The notes below the pieces were generated by a model that saw only the letters and a program-made list of their open reading frames with translations, ran no database searches and had not been told where the DNA came from. Below are positions 24,639-34,289 of a stretch of 64,000 nt of DNA, one piece after another. Each line of letters starts with the position of its first letter. Within the stretch, counting starts at the first letter, position 1. The stretch comes from Paenibacillus pectinilyticus (lineage in GTDB: Bacteria > Bacillota > Bacilli > Paenibacillales > NBRC-103111), in contig NZ_LYPC01000027.1 in NCBI RefSeq assembly GCF_001700435.1, forward strand, positions 310,380 to 374,379, read 5' to 3'. The position numbers and the translations under genes were made by a program.

Positions 24639-26750
24639 ATGCCAGAAAATAAATTTTTTAACGCCCATCATTCACCGATTGGCGCCTTCGCAAGTTTCAC
24701 TCTCGGGTTCCCCGGGAGCGGTGGTGGGCTTGACCTCGAGCTCGGACAATCACCTCGCCAGAACGTATATATCGGTGTGGAGTCGCAGGATCGCAGCGGG
24801 ATTTACGAAGCTCTTCCTTTTTACGCGTCGGCAGAGGATGAGAGCAAGCGGTATGACGTCGAAAATTCGGAATCGAAGCTGAACATGCCGCGGAACGTCC
24901 TGCCGTTCCAGGAGAATGAGATTCAGCGCGATTTTCATTTGGGTACGGATTCTTGGCAAGCCGGCGATTTGACGTTTACAATCTATACCCAAGCCCAATC
25001 GGTGCCGGATCCTGCCGCCGCAGCCGATGAAGAGCTTAAGCTGACGCTGATGCCGGCGGTGCTCGCGGAACTGACGATCGACAACACAACTGGCAGCAGA
25101 AGCCGCCGGGCGTTCTTCGGCTACCAGGGCAGCGACCCGTATAGTTCAATGCGCCGTCTTGACGATACGTGCGACGGAATATCGGGCATCGGCCAAGGGC
25201 GACATTCCGCAATCGCTTCATCCGATCCGGGTGTTCGTTCGGCGCTGTATTTCACACTTGAGCATATGCTTACGGCTAAGCATGAGGAAAACTGGACGTT
25301 CGGTCTGGGAACGGTCGGCGCCTTGATCATGGATGTTCCTGCTGGCGAATGCCGGACGTACCAGTTCGCGGTATGCTTCCACCGCTCCGGCGTCGTAACG
25401 GCTGGCATGGATTCTTCCTATTTGTATACGCGTTACTTTCGAAATATCGAAGCGGTTGCTTCGTTCGCGCTGTCAAGTTTCGAAGCGGTTGCCTGCCGGG
25501 CACGCGAAGCGAACCGGATGATCGACGAAGCAAATCTGTCGGATGATCAGAAGTTCATGATGACGCACGCGATCCGCAGCTATTACGGGTCTACGCAACT
25601 GCTTGATGCAGAGGGCGAGCCGTTCTGGGTCGTCAACGAGGGCGAGTACCGGATGATGAACACGTTCGACCTGACGATCGATCAGCTTTTCTTCGAGCTG
25701 AAAATGAATCCTTGGACGGTCAAGAACGAGTTGGACATGTTCGTCAAGCGGTTCAGCTATGAGGATAACGTCCGGTTTCCGGGGGACGAGACCGAATATC
25801 CTGGCGGGATTAGCTTTACCCATGATATGGGCATGGGCAATACGGTGTCACGACCGCATTACTCCTCGTATGAACTGTACGGGTTGGATGGCTGTTTTTC
25901 GCATATGACCTATGAGCAACTGGTCAACTGGGTGCTCTGCGCGTCCGTATATACAGAGCAGACCGGGGATCGGGAATGGCTCGAGGCGAATATGGACGTG
26001 TTCATCCGCTGCTTCGACAGTATGCAGAACCGCGATCATCCAGATCCTGCGCAGCGTAACGGCATCATGGGCCTCGATAGCTCGCGCGTCATGGGAGGCG
26101 CCGAGATTACGACCTACGACAGCCTGGACGTGTCGCTGGGTCAGGCGAGGAACAACATTTATTTGGCGGGCAAAAGCTGGGCTTCCTACGTCGCACTTGA
26201 GAAACTGTTTAGCGAGAATGGAAAGCCGGAACTATCAAAGGCGGCAGGCGAGCAGGCAGTGAAATGCGCGACAACGATTGTCAGCCACATGACCCCGGAC
26301 GGTTATATCCCGGCTGTGATCGGGGAGGGGAACGACTCCAAAATCATTCCAGCGATCGAGGGCCTTATTTTCCCTTACTTCACGAACAGCCGGGAGGCGC
26401 TCGACCCGAATGGGCGTTTCGGTGCTTACATCCGGACGCTTAAGCAGCACCTCGATACGGTACTGCAGGACAGTATCTGCCTGTTCCCGGACGGCGGCTG
26501 GAAAATTTCGTCGACCAGTAACAACTCGTGGCTCAGTAAAGTCTATTTATGTCAATTCATCGCTCGGCAAATTCTCGGTATGCCATGGGACGAGAAAGGT
26601 GCGGCAGCGGATGCCGCGCACGTGAAGTGGCTTACTCATCCAACCTTGTCAATTTGGAGTTGGAGCGACCAAGTCATTTCCGGCGAGATCGTCGGCAGCA
26701 AATACTATCCCCGTGGCGTCACCAGCATCCTGTGGCTGGAGGAGCTCTGA
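24639..26750 (+). CDS. Glycoside hydrolase family 52 beta-xylosidase
   Basis: The 703-residue protein matches GH52 along its whole length, with the family start NKFFNAHHSPIGAFASF and the end KYYPRGVTSILWLEE. GH52 is a small family of retaining beta-xylosidases, best known from Geobacillus stearothermophilus. The nucleophile lies in VVNEGEYRMMN (Glu334/Glu336) and the acid/base in TTYDSLDVS (Asp494). There is no signal peptide, consistent with intracellular release of xylose from short xylo-oligosaccharides. The gene is visibly richer in G and C than the kinase and binding-protein genes nearby, which may reflect acquisition from elsewhere. Confidence 0.95.
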   Translation: MPENKFFNAHHSPIGAFASFTLGFPGSGGGLDLELGQSPRQNVYIGVESQDRSGIYEALPFYASAEDESKRYDVENSESKLNMPRNVLPFQENEIQRDFHLGTDSWQAGDLTFTIYTQAQSVPDPAAAADEELKLTLMPAVLAELTIDNTTGSRSRRAFFGYQGSDPYSSMRRLDDTCDGISGIGQGRHSAIASSDPGVRSALYFTLEHMLTAKHEENWTFGLGTVGALIMDVPAGECRTYQFAVCFHRSGVVTAGMDSSYLYTRYFRNIEAVASFALSSFEAVACRAREANRMIDEANLSDDQKFMMTHAIRSYYGSTQLLDAEGEPFWVVNEGEYRMMNTFDLTIDQLFFELKMNPWTVKNELDMFVKRFSYEDNVRFPGDETEYPGGISFTHDMGMGNTVSRPHYSSYELYGLDGCFSHMTYEQLVNWVLCASVYTEQTGDREWLEANMDVFIRCFDSMQNRDHPDPAQRNGIMGLDSSRVMGGAEITTYDSLDVSLGQARNNIYLAGKSWASYVALEKLFSENGKPELSKAAGEQAVKCATTIVSHMTPDGYIPAVIGEGNDSKIIPAIEGLIFPYFTNSREALDPNGRFGAYIRTLKQHLDTVLQDSICLFPDGGWKISSTSNNSWLSKVYLCQFIARQILGMPWDEKGAAADAAHVKWLTHPTLSIWSWSDQVISGEIVGSKYYPRGVTSILWLEEL

Positions 26751-26851
26751 ACATAAAAAAAACTGGGAGAGAGACTTCAGATCCCTTTTGCCGGATAATC
26801 TCTCAATCGGAGTGACAGGTCAATAGAATCATGCAATGGAGGCAAATCGAT

Positions 26852-29143
26852 ATGACGCGAGACCTTAAAATTATATTAAAGCAAATGACGCTAGAGGAAA
26901 AAGCGGGGATGTGCTCTGGGCTCGACTTCTGGCGGTTGAAGGGGGTCGAGAGGCTGGGTATTCCTTCTATTATGGTGACGGACGGACCGCACGGTCTCCG
27001 CAAGCAAGATACGAAAACGGCCGGCACCGATCATCTCGGGATATTCGGCAGCGTCCCTGCGACCTGCTTCCCTTCTGCTGCGGGACTGGCGAGCTCTTGG
27101 GACCGCGAGCTAATCGGCAATGTCGGTGTAGCTCTCGGTAAGGAGTGCCAAGCAGAAGACATCGCTGTCCTTCTTGGTCCAGGAGCAAACATCAAGCGTT
27201 CCCCGCTCTGCGGGCGCAACTTCGAATATTTCTCCGAAGACCCTTATCTCAGCTCCGAGCTTGCCGCGGCCCATATCAGCGGTGTACAGAGCCAGGGAGT
27301 AGGTACTTCGCTTAAGCATTTCGCCGCGAACAACCAGGAGCACCGTCGCATGACGGGCAATTCTGTCGTGGACGAGCGCACGCTTCGGGAAATTTATTTG
27401 GCAAGCTTCGAGGGTGCGATCAAGAAGGCTCAGCCGTGGACTGTCATGTGCGCCTACAATCAAGTGAACGGTACGTTCGCTTCCGAGAATCGCACATTGC
27501 TTACGGATATTCTGAAAGACGAGTGGGGATATGAAGGATTCGTCGTCTCGGACTGGGGCGCGGTCAACGAGCGGGTGAACGGCTTGGAAGCCGGTCTTGA
27601 GCTTGAGATGCCGTCCAGCCGCGGAGCCGGAGACCGGAAGATCGTCGAGGCGGTGCGGAGCGGTCGATTGTCCGAGGAGACGCTGGACCGAGCGGTCGAG
27701 AGGCTGCTTCGTATTATCTTTATGGCCGCCGACAATAAAAAGGCGGATGCCTCCTATGATGCAGAAGCGCATCACCGCTTGGCGCGGGAGGTTGCGCGCG
27801 AATGCATGGTCCTGCTTCGGAACGAAGATAATCTGCTGCCGCTGCCAAAGTCGGGGCGGATCGCCATCATTGGAGAGCTGGCAGTCGAGTCTCGTTATCA
27901 AGGAGGCGGTAGCTCTCACGTGCATCCGACCAAGTTGGAGAAGATTCGCGAAGAACTGGTGGCCGTTGCTGGAGCGAAAGCTTCCTTTACGTATGCACAA
28001 GGGTACGACCTTGCCCGTGATAGCGCTGACGAAGTGCTTGTCCGGGAGGCTGTGGCAGCTGCCCGCACCTCCGACTTCGCGATCTTGTTTGTCGGTCTTC
28101 CCGAGCGATACGAATCTGAGGGGTTCGACCGCAAGCACCTGCGCATTCCGGGCAATCAAGCGGCGATTATCGATGCGATCGCCGAGGTTCAAGGCAACGT
28201 CATTGTGGTCCTGAGTAACGGTGCTCCAATCGAAATGCCCTGGCTGAGCAAGACCAAGGCGGTATTGGAAGGTTACTTAGGGGGCCAAGCGCTGGGTGGT
28301 GCAATCGCGGATATCTTGTTCGGCGAAGTGAGTCCTTCCGGCAAGCTTGCCGAGACATTCCCCGTTCGACTGGAGCATAACCCTTCCTATCTGAATTTTC
28401 CTGGTGAAGGGAATACAGTTAAATACAAGGAAGGCATTTTCGTCGGCTACCGGTATTATGAGGCGAAGAAAATCGAGCCATTGTTCCCGTTCGGCCACGG
28501 TCTTAGCTACACAAGCTTTGCTTATTCAGACTTGCTTGTCGACCGGAAGGAGATGACCGACGAGGAATCCGTACGCGTAAGCGTGAAGGTAAAGAATACC
28601 GGAACTCGTCAAGGCAAGGAAATCGTTCAGCTCTATGTTCGGGATAACGTAAGCGCAGTCGTTCGGCCCGAGAAGGAACTGAAGGGCTTTACCAAGGTCG
28701 ACCTGCTCCCAGGGGAGGAGAAGGAAGTATCCTTCGAGCTGGATAAGCGCTCCTTCGCATTCTACGACGTCAAGCTGAAGGATTGGCGCGTCGAGAGCGG
28801 GGAGTTCACTATTGTGATCGCCCGTTCTTCGGTGGATATCGTCCTATCGGACACGATCTTCGTACAGTCGACAACGGTTCTTGTCCCTACTTATACACGC
28901 AACTCGACTATCGGAGATCTTTTGGAGGATCCGAATGCCCGGTCAGATGCTTGGGAGCTTCTGAAACACTCCCCGTTTCCGCTTCCCGCCGAGGGAGATG
29001 AAGGAGTTATGAATGACGCGCTGACTGCATTTGCTAACTATTTGCCATTAAGAACTTTCATCGGCTTAAGCAGAGGCGCTTTTACGAATGAAGATTTGGA
29101 AGCTTGTTTAGAGAAGCTGAACGGTTCGCGAACCGTTAGATGA
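26852..29143 (+). CDS. Glycoside hydrolase family 3 (beta-glucosidase/xylosidase type)
   Basis: The 763-residue GH3 enzyme has all expected active-site parts: the -1 subsite motif TDGPHGLR (Asp44, Arg50), KH at 155-156, and the nucleophile Asp234 in VVSDWGAV. The fibronectin III-like domain is followed by an unusual C-terminal tail of about 80 residues (from [10 protein letters not shown]). TGGAGG precedes the ATG at 26852; an in-frame ATG at 26831 has no ribosome site. It is the intact paralogue of the GH3 at 52654, which lacks Asp44 and Arg50. No signal peptide is present. It is 14 bases from the GH30 gene and surely cotranscribed with it. Confidence 0.93.
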   Translation: MTRDLKIILKQMTLEEKAGMCSGLDFWRLKGVERLGIPSIMVTDGPHGLRKQDTKTAGTDHLGIFGSVPATCFPSAAGLASSWDRELIGNVGVALGKECQAEDIAVLLGPGANIKRSPLCGRNFEYFSEDPYLSSELAAAHISGVQSQGVGTSLKHFAANNQEHRRMTGNSVVDERTLREIYLASFEGAIKKAQPWTVMCAYNQVNGTFASENRTLLTDILKDEWGYEGFVVSDWGAVNERVNGLEAGLELEMPSSRGAGDRKIVEAVRSGRLSEETLDRAVERLLRIIFMAADNKKADASYDAEAHHRLAREVARECMVLLRNEDNLLPLPKSGRIAIIGELAVESRYQGGGSSHVHPTKLEKIREELVAVAGAKASFTYAQGYDLARDSADEVLVREAVAAARTSDFAILFVGLPERYESEGFDRKHLRIPGNQAAIIDAIAEVQGNVIVVLSNGAPIEMPWLSKTKAVLEGYLGGQALGGAIADILFGEVSPSGKLAETFPVRLEHNPSYLNFPGEGNTVKYKEGIFVGYRYYEAKKIEPLFPFGHGLSYTSFAYSDLLVDRKEMTDEESVRVSVKVKNTGTRQGKEIVQLYVRDNVSAVVRPEKELKGFTKVDLLPGEEKEVSFELDKRSFAFYDVKLKDWRVESGEFTIVIARSSVDIVLSDTIFVQSTTVLVPTYTRNSTIGDLLEDPNARSDAWELLKHSPFPLPAEGDEGVMNDALTAFANYLPLRTFIGLSRGAFTNEDLEACLEKLNGSRTVR

Positions 29144-29157
29144 AGGAGGAAGCAGAA

Positions 29158-30507
29158 ATGAACAAACCAGCAACTCTTTGGATTTCAAGTACCGAGTCGT
29201 CCCTTTGGACGGATAAACCAATTCCGCCAGCGGAAGCTGCGGTAGACAGTACAGCAAGCCTTACAATTACCAAGGACAGCTATCAAACCGTGGAAGGTTT
29301 CGGCGGCTGCTTCAACGAGCTCGGGTTCACGGCATTGAGCTATCTAAGCGATGAGGAGCGAGTGGAAATGCTCCATTCCCTGTTTCATCCCGATGGAGAC
29401 CAGAAGCTTAGCATTTGCCGACTTCCGATAGGGGCAAGCGATTACGCCCATGAGTGGTACAGCTTGAATGAAACGGACGGAGATCTAGCGATGGCGCATT
29501 TCTCGATCGATCGAGACCGTCAATATTTGATCCCTTATATCAAAGAGGCATTAAAACTGAATCCAAATCTGAAATTGTTCGCATCGCCTTGGAGTCCTCC
29601 GACCTGGATGAAATTCCCAAAGGCGTACAACTTCGGTACGCTTCGCTGGGAGAAGGAGATTTTGGAGGCTTATGCGCTCTACTTTGTTAAGTTTGTAGAG
29701 GCTTATCGGGAAGAAGGTATTACCATTCACCAGGTTCACGTTCAGAACGAGGTGGTCGCCAATCAGAAGTTCCCATCCTGTGTCTGGACAGGTGAACAGC
29801 TTCGGGAGTTCATCCGTGATTACTTAGGCCCAGCTTTCGAAAAACACGGATTGGACACGGAAATTTGGCTTGGAACCATTAATTCTCCGGAGCCTTGGGA
29901 TGAATGGCTTAAGAAGAAAACAGCGGACCACGATGCTTACGCGCATACGGTACTCAGCGATCCGGAAGCCTATAAATATGTCAAAGGTGTCGGCTACCAG
30001 TGGGCAGGCAAGTATGGCATCCAAAGAACCGTGCTAAGCTATCCGGAGCTTCGGTACATGCAGACAGAGAACGAATGCGGCGACGGGACGAACACATGGG
30101 CGTATGCGAAATACGTGTTTAATTTGTACCAGCATTATTTTACGAACGGTGTGAATGCGTACATCTATTGGAACATGGTACTGGAACCGAAAGGCCGCAG
30201 CACATGGGGCTGGGAGCAGAATTCGATGATTACGGTGGACCCCGCGGAACGACGAGCCATCTTCAATCCGGAGTATTACGTAATGAAGCATTTCTCTCAT
30301 TTCGTACCCGAGGGCACAAGACGGATCGGTACGATAGGTCATTGGACAGGCAATGCCCTCGCCTTTGAGAAGCCGGATGGCGGCATCATCATCGTGATCG
30401 CCAATCCTTTCAAAGACTCTCGGGACGTTCGGGTGTCGAACGGAAACACTGTTCAGACATTTAGGTTGGAGCCGGAATCGTTCAACACGATCGTTTTTGA
30501 AAATTGA
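29158..30507 (+). CDS. Glycoside hydrolase family 30
   Basis: The 449-residue enzyme has the GH30 (beta/alpha)8 barrel with a beta-domain at the end. The acid/base is Glu198 in VHVQNEVV and the nucleophile is Glu304 in MQTENE; QTVEGFGGCFNE near residue 45 is the typical family opening. Family members act on beta-glucosides, beta-xylosides, glucuronoxylan or related substrates. The lack of a signal peptide and the xylosidase neighbours favour an intracellular exo-enzyme on xylo- or gluco-oligosaccharides. AAGGAGG lies 9 bases before the ATG. It closes the operon ahead of a strong terminator. Confidence 0.92.
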   Translation: MNKPATLWISSTESSLWTDKPIPPAEAAVDSTASLTITKDSYQTVEGFGGCFNELGFTALSYLSDEERVEMLHSLFHPDGDQKLSICRLPIGASDYAHEWYSLNETDGDLAMAHFSIDRDRQYLIPYIKEALKLNPNLKLFASPWSPPTWMKFPKAYNFGTLRWEKEILEAYALYFVKFVEAYREEGITIHQVHVQNEVVANQKFPSCVWTGEQLREFIRDYLGPAFEKHGLDTEIWLGTINSPEPWDEWLKKKTADHDAYAHTVLSDPEAYKYVKGVGYQWAGKYGIQRTVLSYPELRYMQTENECGDGTNTWAYAKYVFNLYQHYFTNGVNAYIYWNMVLEPKGRSTWGWEQNSMITVDPAERRAIFNPEYYVMKHFSHFVPEGTRRIGTIGHWTGNALAFEKPDGGIIIVIANPFKDSRDVRVSNGNTVQTFRLEPESFNTIVFEN

Positions 30508-30568
30508 GAAAATGATGCTGGAAGATCGCTACTTGAATTTGTTTTAGCTAATAGAGCTTCATCCCCTG

Positions 30569-30598
30569 AAACCACAGTGTAAGCTGTGGTTTTTTTTG
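30569..30598 (+). terminator. Terminator of the GH43-GH52-GH3-GH30 operon
   Basis: AAACCACAG (30569-30577) pairs with CTGTGGTTT (30584-30592) and is followed by a run of T. It closely resembles the hairpin at 11742. Confidence 0.9.
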
Positions 30599-30709
30599 TA
30601 TGTTTGGCTGAGGTGATGAATTAATCTAGCGAAAATAAATACATAGTCAAGCCTGATTATACATAATTCTTAACATAGCTTGCAGTAGAAAGTGAGGTGC
30701 GGTAACCAA

Positions 30710-31138
30710 TTGCTGTGGATAGCTTGGTTTGTGTTGGTCGTCTTATTTGTGATTCTAGAACTTCACACAGGTACGTTTTACATGTTAGTACTCGCAGCCA
30801 GTGCTTTATTTGCAATGATTGCTGCTATTTCCCAGTTTTCTTTCCTCATACAGCTATGTGTATTTACTGTCTTTGCGTTTGTAATCTATGTATTTTTGCT
30901 GCCAATTGCCCGTAGGTTAATACCTTCATCTTCCAAAGAAGTTTTGCCTTCACCGCATCAATTAATCGGTCAAAAAGCTTACGTGATAAGTGAAATTAAG
31001 CCTAGTGAAGGCGGTTTAGTGAAGGTGAATTTCGAGATGTGGAGTGCATTTGCGGATGATCGGATACAGGAAGGTGAAGAAGTGGTTGTAATCGAGGTTA
31101 GAGTTTCGAAGTTATATGTGAAAAAAGGAGAGATGTAA
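30710..31138 (+). CDS. NfeD-like membrane protein (short form)
   Basis: The 142-residue protein has two to three N-terminal hydrophobic segments and a C-terminal OB-like domain (LIGQKAYVISEI ... EGEEVVVIEV) typical of short NfeD proteins. These partner SPFH/stomatin proteins in the membrane, and the next gene is exactly that, 4 bases away. Two starts are possible: a GTG at 30692 that lies inside the ribosome site, and the TTG at 30710 located 10 bases after GAGGTG. I chose the TTG. The pair is thought to organise membrane domains, and in relatives it often responds to envelope stress. Confidence 0.85.
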   Translation: MLWIAWFVLVVLFVILELHTGTFYMLVLAASALFAMIAAISQFSFLIQLCVFTVFAFVIYVFLLPIARRLIPSSSKEVLPSPHQLIGQKAYVISEIKPSEGGLVKVNFEMWSAFADDRIQEGEEVVVIEVRVSKLYVKKGEM

Positions 31139-31142
31139 TCGT

Positions 31143-32069
31143 ATGGTAGGGATTATTATGGTGCTTGTTCTCATTGTATTAATTATTATTGTGATTGTGA
31201 AAGGGATTAGGATTGTACCGCAACAAACCGTTGCGATTGTTGAGCGAGTAGGAAAGTTTTACAAAACGCTTCATGCAGGAATAAACATCATCATCCCCAT
31301 CATTGATACGATTCGCAGTCGACATGATTTGAGAATTCAACAGGAGAAAGTACCATCTCAATCCGTTATTACCAAAGATAACGTGGCTATTGGTGTCGAG
31401 CTTGCAACCTTTTTCTCCGTCGTTGATCCTAAATTAGCTACGTATGGGATTGCTAACTATGTGCAAGGTATCCATAATATCGTTGCTTCCGCTTTGCGCT
31501 CTACGATAGGTAAAATGGAGCTTGATGAAATTCTTTCGAATCGTGATCGAATTCAAGCTGAATTGCGACAAGCGCTAGATAATGCTTCAGAAAATTGGGG
31601 AGTTCGAATCGATCGGGTAGAAATATTACAGTTGGAAATCCCTATTGATATTCAGACCTCCATGGAGAAGCAAATGAGAGCGGAGCGGGAAAAACGGGCG
31701 AATATATTGCAGGCAGAAGGAGAAAAACAAGCCACTGTTCTTCGAGCAGAAGCTCAGCAATCTGCTGTCATACTTGCTGCGGAAGCGGAGAAGCGGCGCC
31801 AAATTCTGGATGCAGAGGCGAAGCAAACGTCACAGGAGCTGGAAGCTTCAGGACGCGCAGAAGCCATTCGACTAGTGGCGAATGCAGAACGTTCAAGAAT
31901 CGAAGCCTTAAATGAGGCCGGTCTTACTTCAGAGATTCTTACATATAAGTCCTTCGAAGCACTTTCAGAGATGGCCAAAGGAGCCGCTTCTACGATTTTC
32001 ATCCCAACGGATGTTGTCAGTACATTAGGCTCAGTAGGCGCGATGGCCAAAGTGTTCAAGATAGACTAA
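31143..32069 (+). CDS. SPFH/stomatin-type membrane protein (QmcA-like)
   Basis: The 308-residue protein has one N-terminal membrane anchor (about 3-22), the SPFH/PHB domain (IVPQQTVAIVERVGKFY ... KDNVAIGVELATFFSVVDP), and a long Ala/Glu-rich coiled coil (about 180-250: EKRANILQAEGEKQATVLRAE) ending in a short hydrophobic tail. It is a stomatin relative rather than a true flotillin. It is cotranscribed with the NfeD-like gene and convergent with the kinase gene at 32082, only 12 bases away, with no obvious terminator between them. Confidence 0.92.
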   Translation: MVGIIMVLVLIVLIIIVIVKGIRIVPQQTVAIVERVGKFYKTLHAGINIIIPIIDTIRSRHDLRIQQEKVPSQSVITKDNVAIGVELATFFSVVDPKLATYGIANYVQGIHNIVASALRSTIGKMELDEILSNRDRIQAELRQALDNASENWGVRIDRVEILQLEIPIDIQTSMEKQMRAEREKRANILQAEGEKQATVLRAEAQQSAVILAAEAEKRRQILDAEAKQTSQELEASGRAEAIRLVANAERSRIEALNEAGLTSEILTYKSFEALSEMAKGAASTIFIPTDVVSTLGSVGAMAKVFKID

Positions 32070-32081
32070 ATTCCTGGCAAA

Positions 32082-33461
32082 TTAAAGAACAGCCATAACA
32101 AAATAAAACGTAACCATCCCTTCCTCCACCGTCAAGCCGAATGAGGCGTTGTGCTGCTGTAAAATGGCGCGAGTAATGGATAGCCCAAGTCCTGTACCGC
32201 TAAACTTTTTACTGCGGGAGCTTTCTAGCACATAGAAGGGCTCCCATACACGCGCCCAATCGGCTTCTTTGGTGTGCTGCGTTGGGTTCGAGATTTGGAA
32301 GCGCACGGCATTCTCGATGGTCTCGACTTTGATCGAAACGTAGTCGCTGCTTGTGTATGTCATCGCATTGGTTATCCAGTTGTTCAGCACCGACTCCAAT
32401 TTACCCCGATCCGCCATCACCCACATTTCCTCTTTTACAGCCATGTCGACTCGCAGCTCGAGACCCATCTGGCGAAAAGCGGTATGATAAGCAGCCATTG
32501 TATCTTGTAAAAGGCTTTGGAAAGCTAAAGGTTCAAATAGCAAAGTTTCTTCTTGCAGCCTCGCAAGCTCCAACAATCGGTCGATGAGCCCTGCCATGTC
32601 TTCACTTTGCTTCCGAATGACGCTGGCATAGGTACCATCATCTAAACCATCTTGAAGCCCAGAAGCGTAAACATGGATTAAAGCTAAAGGTGTTTTCAAT
32701 TCATGCGAAATATCGGAGATAAAGTGCCGGAGATTGGCATTTTTCGCTTCCAAAGTCTGATGGGCTTCTCTCAAATTATCGCTCATTTGATTGATACTGC
32801 GTGCCAGCGATTCAATTTCATCGCCTGTCTGAATATTTGACCTACTGAAGGTTAAGTTGGAGATCGATTCAGCTGTCTGCATGAGATCGGCAAGAGGCTT
32901 CACGATACGTTTGGTATACAGGACGGACAACAGGACGAGCAGTAGAAACATGGCGATCCACAGATACGCATTGAATCGATTTACGATCCCAATCGTATCC
33001 GCGGAGTGGGAGATGGATTCCCCAATGGCGATTACCGAGCCATCGACACTCATAAAATTGACGAGAAAACTTGACTTCAATTTGGCTTGATCGAAGATTT
33101 TATTGACCCGTCCTCCCTCACGGAGGATTCTTACACTGTCCTCGGTTAACCAAAACTTACTTAATGTAATGCCTTTTCGGCCCAGCTGCGTTAATAAGTC
33201 GCTATTCAAATCATCAACCGACTCCGATAAGGAGCTGACAACGATCGTAACTTGATGGTGTTCCTCAATGGCACTCATTTGCCCGGATAACACCTTGAGA
33301 TCCATCGGCTTGAGCTCCGTAACGAGCTCATCCAGCTTGTGTTTTTTCTCATATAAAAAGTATTTGGGCAAGAGGTAGGTGTTCACAGCAAAGGAGAGCA
33401 GGAATACAACACAGAGCGTCAGTGTGATCTGTACGAGAAGCTTACGGGTCAATCTACTCAT
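32082..33461 (-). CDS. Sensor histidine kinase (OmpR-system type)
   Basis: The 459-residue membrane kinase has two hydrophobic segments (about 11-31 and 160-182) around an extracytoplasmic sensor, a HAMP domain, the phospho-acceptor motif DISHELKTPLALI, and an ATPase domain with KFSGTGLGLSI. TTGGAGGAT lies just before the ATG at 33461; the frame is open 19 codons further but without a ribosome site. It overlaps the upstream response regulator gene by 8 bases. The signal is unknown; the divergent lipoprotein gene at 34290 is a candidate target or sensor partner. Confidence 0.9.
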   Translation of the reverse strand: MSRLTRKLLVQITLTLCVVFLLSFAVNTYLLPKYFLYEKKHKLDELVTELKPMDLKVLSGQMSAIEEHHQVTIVVSSLSESVDDLNSDLLTQLGRKGITLSKFWLTEDSVRILREGGRVNKIFDQAKLKSSFLVNFMSVDGSVIAIGESISHSADTIGIVNRFNAYLWIAMFLLLVLLSVLYTKRIVKPLADLMQTAESISNLTFSRSNIQTGDEIESLARSINQMSDNLREAHQTLEAKNANLRHFISDISHELKTPLALIHVYASGLQDGLDDGTYASVIRKQSEDMAGLIDRLLELARLQEETLLFEPLAFQSLLQDTMAAYHTAFRQMGLELRVDMAVKEEMWVMADRGKLESVLNNWITNAMTYTSSDYVSIKVETIENAVRFQISNPTQHTKEADWARVWEPFYVLESSRSKKFSGTGLGLSITRAILQQHNASFGLTVEEGMVTFYFVMAVL

Positions 33462-34101
33462 GATGATCCTCCAAGGCATACCCCATGCCACGATATGTTC
33501 GGATCCAATGCTCGCCAATTTTCTCTCTTAGCCTGCGTATATGTGTGTCAACCGTCCGTTCTTCCCCGAAATAATCGAAACCCCAGACCTGATCTAACAG
33601 CATCTTGCGTGTGACGATATGCCCTTTGTTGACGACTAAATATCTCATCAATTCGAATTCTTTATTCGTAGCAAGGATATCTTTGCCATCGCGATATATT
33701 TTTTGAGCTTCTATGTCCACAGTCAGATCGCCAATTACGGTTGGTGCCATGAGGTGAAGCAATTTTTTCGCTCTTATAAGTAAAATACGAGGATCAAATG
33801 GTTTGCGCAAATAATCATCCGCCCCCGACTGCAACGCATGAAATTCATCATCCGGATCTCCCTTGGCTGTAAGTAGAAGGACTTTCACACGGCTCGTTTT
33901 CTTCATAGCTTGGCATACCTCGATGCCACTGCGTTTGGGCATCATCCAATCCAATATCGCCAAGTCCACTTTATGCTGATAGAAGAGGTCGATCGCTTCA
34001 TCACCGTCCTGCGCGAGGAGCACGTTAAATCCTTCCGCGACGAAATAGGCTTTTAAAATCTGCAGCATTAGTGTCTCATCGTCTGCAAGCAGCACGTTCA
34101 T
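33454..34101 (-). CDS. OmpR/PhoB family response regulator
   Basis: The 215-residue protein has a receiver with Asp51 in AILDWMMP and Lys in YLRKPF, and a winged-helix output domain with GHIVTRKMLLDQVWG and RTVDTHIRRLREKIG. GGAGGGA lies 8 bases before the ATG at 34101. It is the first gene of the two-gene unit with the kinase, divergent from the lipoprotein gene 188 bases away. Confidence 0.93.
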   Translation of the reverse strand: MNVLLADDETLMLQILKAYFVAEGFNVLLAQDGDEAIDLFYQHKVDLAILDWMMPKRSGIEVCQAMKKTSRVKVLLLTAKGDPDDEFHALQSGADDYLRKPFDPRILLIRAKKLLHLMAPTVIGDLTVDIEAQKIYRDGKDILATNKEFELMRYLVVNKGHIVTRKMLLDQVWGFDYFGEERTVDTHIRRLREKIGEHWIRTYRGMGYALEDHHE

Positions 34102-34289
34102 ATTGAATCCCTCCATCTATATGGCTTTGGTTGTTACGATACCATCCCTTTGTTACATCAGTATGACAGATGCTGAAATCACGAATCAAGTTGGTGCTAC
34201 GCAACTTCCTCAGTCATTTGGCACATTGCTGTAACAATGCTCCATTACAATGATCTCGAACCATGATCACTGAAATTGGAGGATGAACG

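Noticed and set aside
27110-28192. Minus-strand frame of 360 codons inside the GH3 gene
   Set aside because: It is the antisense shadow of a GC-rich, well-supported GH3 gene. Its composition (many Arg, His, Ser) and lack of motifs are typical of such shadows.
34102-34289. Repeated TAACAATG/TTACAATG motifs before the lipoprotein gene
   Set aside because: Two short similar motifs are present, but they are too short and irregular to call an operator of the OmpR-type regulator.
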